DNA of 64,000 nucleotides from UBA7702 sp040776805. Lineage in GTDB: Bacteria; Bacillota; Dehalobacteriia; UBA7702. A model generated the notes under the pieces. That model was not told where the DNA came from. It saw only the letters and a list, made by a program, of their open reading frames with translations, and ran no database searches. The stretch covers positions 124,001-188,000 of the forward strand of contig JAXGZS010000004.1 of NCBI GenBank assembly GCA_040776805.1, in the 5' to 3' direction. This document shows, piece by piece, positions 62,401-64,000 of this stretch (its first letter is position 1; every line of letters begins with the position of its first letter). The translations under genes and the position numbers were made by a program.

Positions 62401-64000
62401 ACGGTCAGGACACCGTCGGTGGCGGTAACGTCGCTGTAGTTTCCTTCATTTTCCAGGGTGTAAGCGACGCTGTTGGTCGCAGTACCGACGTCGGTGATGC
62501 TGCCGGTAACGGTGACGGTGATTTCATCACCGGTGGGTAAGAAGTATTTTCCGTCCCCGTCCGCCGTAACCGCCGCGCCGTCGTAGGTAACGGTGAAACC
62601 GTCGTCGCTGTGGGAAGCGCCGTCATAGATCCAGCTGTTGCTGTTTGCCGTAATCACGATGGGGTTTTCATCGGCAGTGATCGTGAAGTCTCCGGGGACA
62701 ACCGTTACATCGTAATTGGTGTTGGCGGTATAGTCGGCGGTCAGCACGTCGTCATAGGTGCCGACGGCTTCGTCGCTGTTGGTGCGGGAATAGCTGACGG
62801 TGCCCAAATCATCACTGTTCACGAGGCCGTCCACGGTACCGCTGAAGGCGGGATCCGCTGTGCCGTACACTTTATCCGCGTCGTTTACGGTAATCGTAAC
62901 TTCTTTTGCCGTCACGGTCAGGACACCGTCGGTGGCGGTAACGTCGCTGTAGTTTCCTTCATTTTCCAGGGTGTAAGCGACGCTGTTCGCCGCAGTACCG
63001 ACGTCGGTGATGCTGCCGGTAACGGTGACGGTGATTTCATCACGGTGGGTAAGAAGTATTTGCCGTCCCCGTCCGCCGTGACTGCCGCGCCGTCGTAGGT
63101 AACGGTGAAACCGTCGTCGCTGTGGGAAGCGCCGTCATAGATCCAGCTGTTGCTGTTTGCCGTAATCACGATGGGGTTTTCATCGGCAGTGATCGTGAAG
63201 TCTCCGGGACAACCGTTACATCGTAATTGGTGTTGGCGGTATAGTCGGCGGTCAGTACGTCGTCATAGGTGCCGACGGCTCTGTCGCTGTTGGTGCGGGA
63301 ATAGCTGACGGTGCCCAAATCATCACTGTTCACGAGACCGTCCACAGTACCGCTGAAGGCGGGATCCGCCGTGCCGTACACTTTATCCGCGTCGTTTACG
63401 GTAATCGTAACTTCTTTTGCCGTCACGGTCAGGACACCGTCGGTGGCGGTAACGTCGCTGTAGTTTCCTTCATTTTCCAGGGTGTAAGCGACGCTGTTGG
63501 TCGCAGTACCGACGTCGGTGATGCTGCCGGTAACGGTGACGGTGATTTCATCACCGGTGGGTAAGAGTATTTGCCGTCCCCGTCCGCCGTGACTGCCGCG
63601 CCGTCGTAGGTAACGGTGAAACCGTCGTCGCTGTGGGAAGCGCCGTCATAGATCCAGCTGTTGCTGTTTGCCGTAATCACGATGGGGTTTTCATCGGCAG
63701 TGATCGTGAAGTCTCCGGGACAACCGTTACATCGTAATTGGTGTTGGCGGTATAGTCGGCGGTCAGTACGTCGTCATAGGTGCCGACGGCTTCGTCGCTG
63801 TTGGTGCGGGAATAGCTGACGGTGCCCAAATCATCACCGTTCACGAGGCCGTCCACGGTACCGCTGAAGGCGGGATCCGCCGTGCCGTACACTTTATCCG
63901 CGTCGTTTACCGTAATCGTAACCGCTTTTTTTTTGATATCAAGAGTCCCCGGCACATAGTTAATATTGATATGACTTGTAACGTCCGTGGTACCATTCTT
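59427..64000 (-). CDS. Giant MBG-repeat SLH surface protein (partial, frame broken near right edge)
   Basis: At least 1,520 codons visible; the start is off the right edge. Reading from the right: alternating MBG-type modules ('VTITVNDADKVYGTADPAFSG') and YDG modules ('SWIYDGASHSDDGFTVTYDG'), at least eight of the first type and seven of the second, each pair 171 residues. Then C-terminal SLH motifs ('ITRAEVATIFYRLL', 'ITRAEFAAIAARF', 'ITRAEAVTLINNVL') and the end '...LKPNIVWPH'. An uninterrupted frame covers 59427-62915; upstream, four 1-base deletions (about 63043, 63207, 63566, 63718) break it. Likely a stalk-like adhesin on the S-layer; binding target unknown. Confidence 0.82.
60859..63932 (-). 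repeat. 513-bp tandem repeat array
   Basis: The anchor GTCACGGTCAGG recurs at 60859, 61372, 61885, 62398 and 62911 (exactly 513 bp apart), and at 63422 (511 bp, the two lost bases). Units are almost identical at the DNA level, including wobble positions; differences are a few blocks such as VYGTADPAFSG versus TVGDPDPTFSG. A more diverged unit lies to the left (60100-60858). Codes for MBG+YDG module pairs. Confidence 0.95.

Noticed and set aside
60543..63098. Repeated plus-strand frames of about 147 codons within the 513-bp repeats
   Set aside because: They are mirror frames of the MBG repeats; no Shine-Dalgarno, and they repeat because the DNA repeats.

Overview
The window reads as a chromosomal segment of an anaerobic, motile, probably endospore-forming Bacillota (Firmicutes), close in style to Clostridia/Peptococcales or Negativicutes. 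Evidence: a phoH-pgpH-ybeY-dgkA-era-recO-glyQS-ppsR-ppdK block, a T-box leader before glyQS, sporulation genes yqfC/yqfD and a PdaB-like deacetylase, indolepyruvate:ferredoxin oxidoreductase, S-layer-homology (SLH) proteins, and a flgM-flgN-flgK-flgL-DUF6470-fliW-csrA operon in Bacillus-like order. The genus cannot be fixed from sequence alone. No rRNA, tRNA, CRISPR array, IS element or prophage was recognised.

Layout. 1-15.7 kb, minus strand: housekeeping genes, transcribed from yqfC-yqfD, then phoH through the c-di-AMP phosphodiesterase-like pgpH, ybeY, dgkA, a DUF3048 lipoprotein, era, mgtE and recO. The T-box-controlled glyQS follows, then ppsR and the start of ppdK, which runs off the left edge. 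15.8-24 kb, plus strand: iorAB with a small zinc-ribbon gene, a PdaB-like protein, a stand-alone pyruvate-kinase C-domain protein, adenine deaminase and a phosphohexomutase. 24-28.4 kb: cysK diverges from an amino-acid ABC transporter (binding protein, permease, ATPase), followed by a convergent DapF-like epimerase/racemase. 28.5-30.3 kb: an SLH protein plus a decayed SLH fragment.

30.4-43.2 kb, minus strand: a surface-polysaccharide cluster. It has an LCP ligase, four glycosyltransferases, a Wzy-like polymerase, dTDP-L-rhamnose synthesis (rfbACBD) and two Wzx flippases, one broken by two frameshifts. These would make a rhamnose-containing glycan, export it and attach it to the wall, where SLH proteins could dock. 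43.3-49.4 kb: small and stress genes, including a tyrosine-phosphatase-like enzyme, a 25% cysteine protein with a tryptophan-rich neighbour, an MntR/DtxR-like regulator, ndk, a Bcp-type peroxiredoxin, a Ca2+/H+ exchanger and an FMN reductase.

49.5-56.3 kb: flagellin on the minus strand and the plus-strand hook-junction/FliW-CsrA operon; GGA motifs in the flagellin leader fit CsrA control. 56.4-64 kb, minus strand: a frameshifted S8-family peptidase with SLH domains and an unusual active site, then a very large SLH adhesin-like gene built of nearly identical 513-bp repeats that runs off the right edge. Four single-base deletions break its frame in the last 1 kb and may be sequencing or assembly errors.

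Most eye-catching non-routine items: the Cys/Gly-rich locus with its perfect 24-bp palindrome, the peptidase whose catalytic His appears replaced by Glu, the 513-bp repeat array, and a consensus promoter left in front of an MBOAT-like gene stub.
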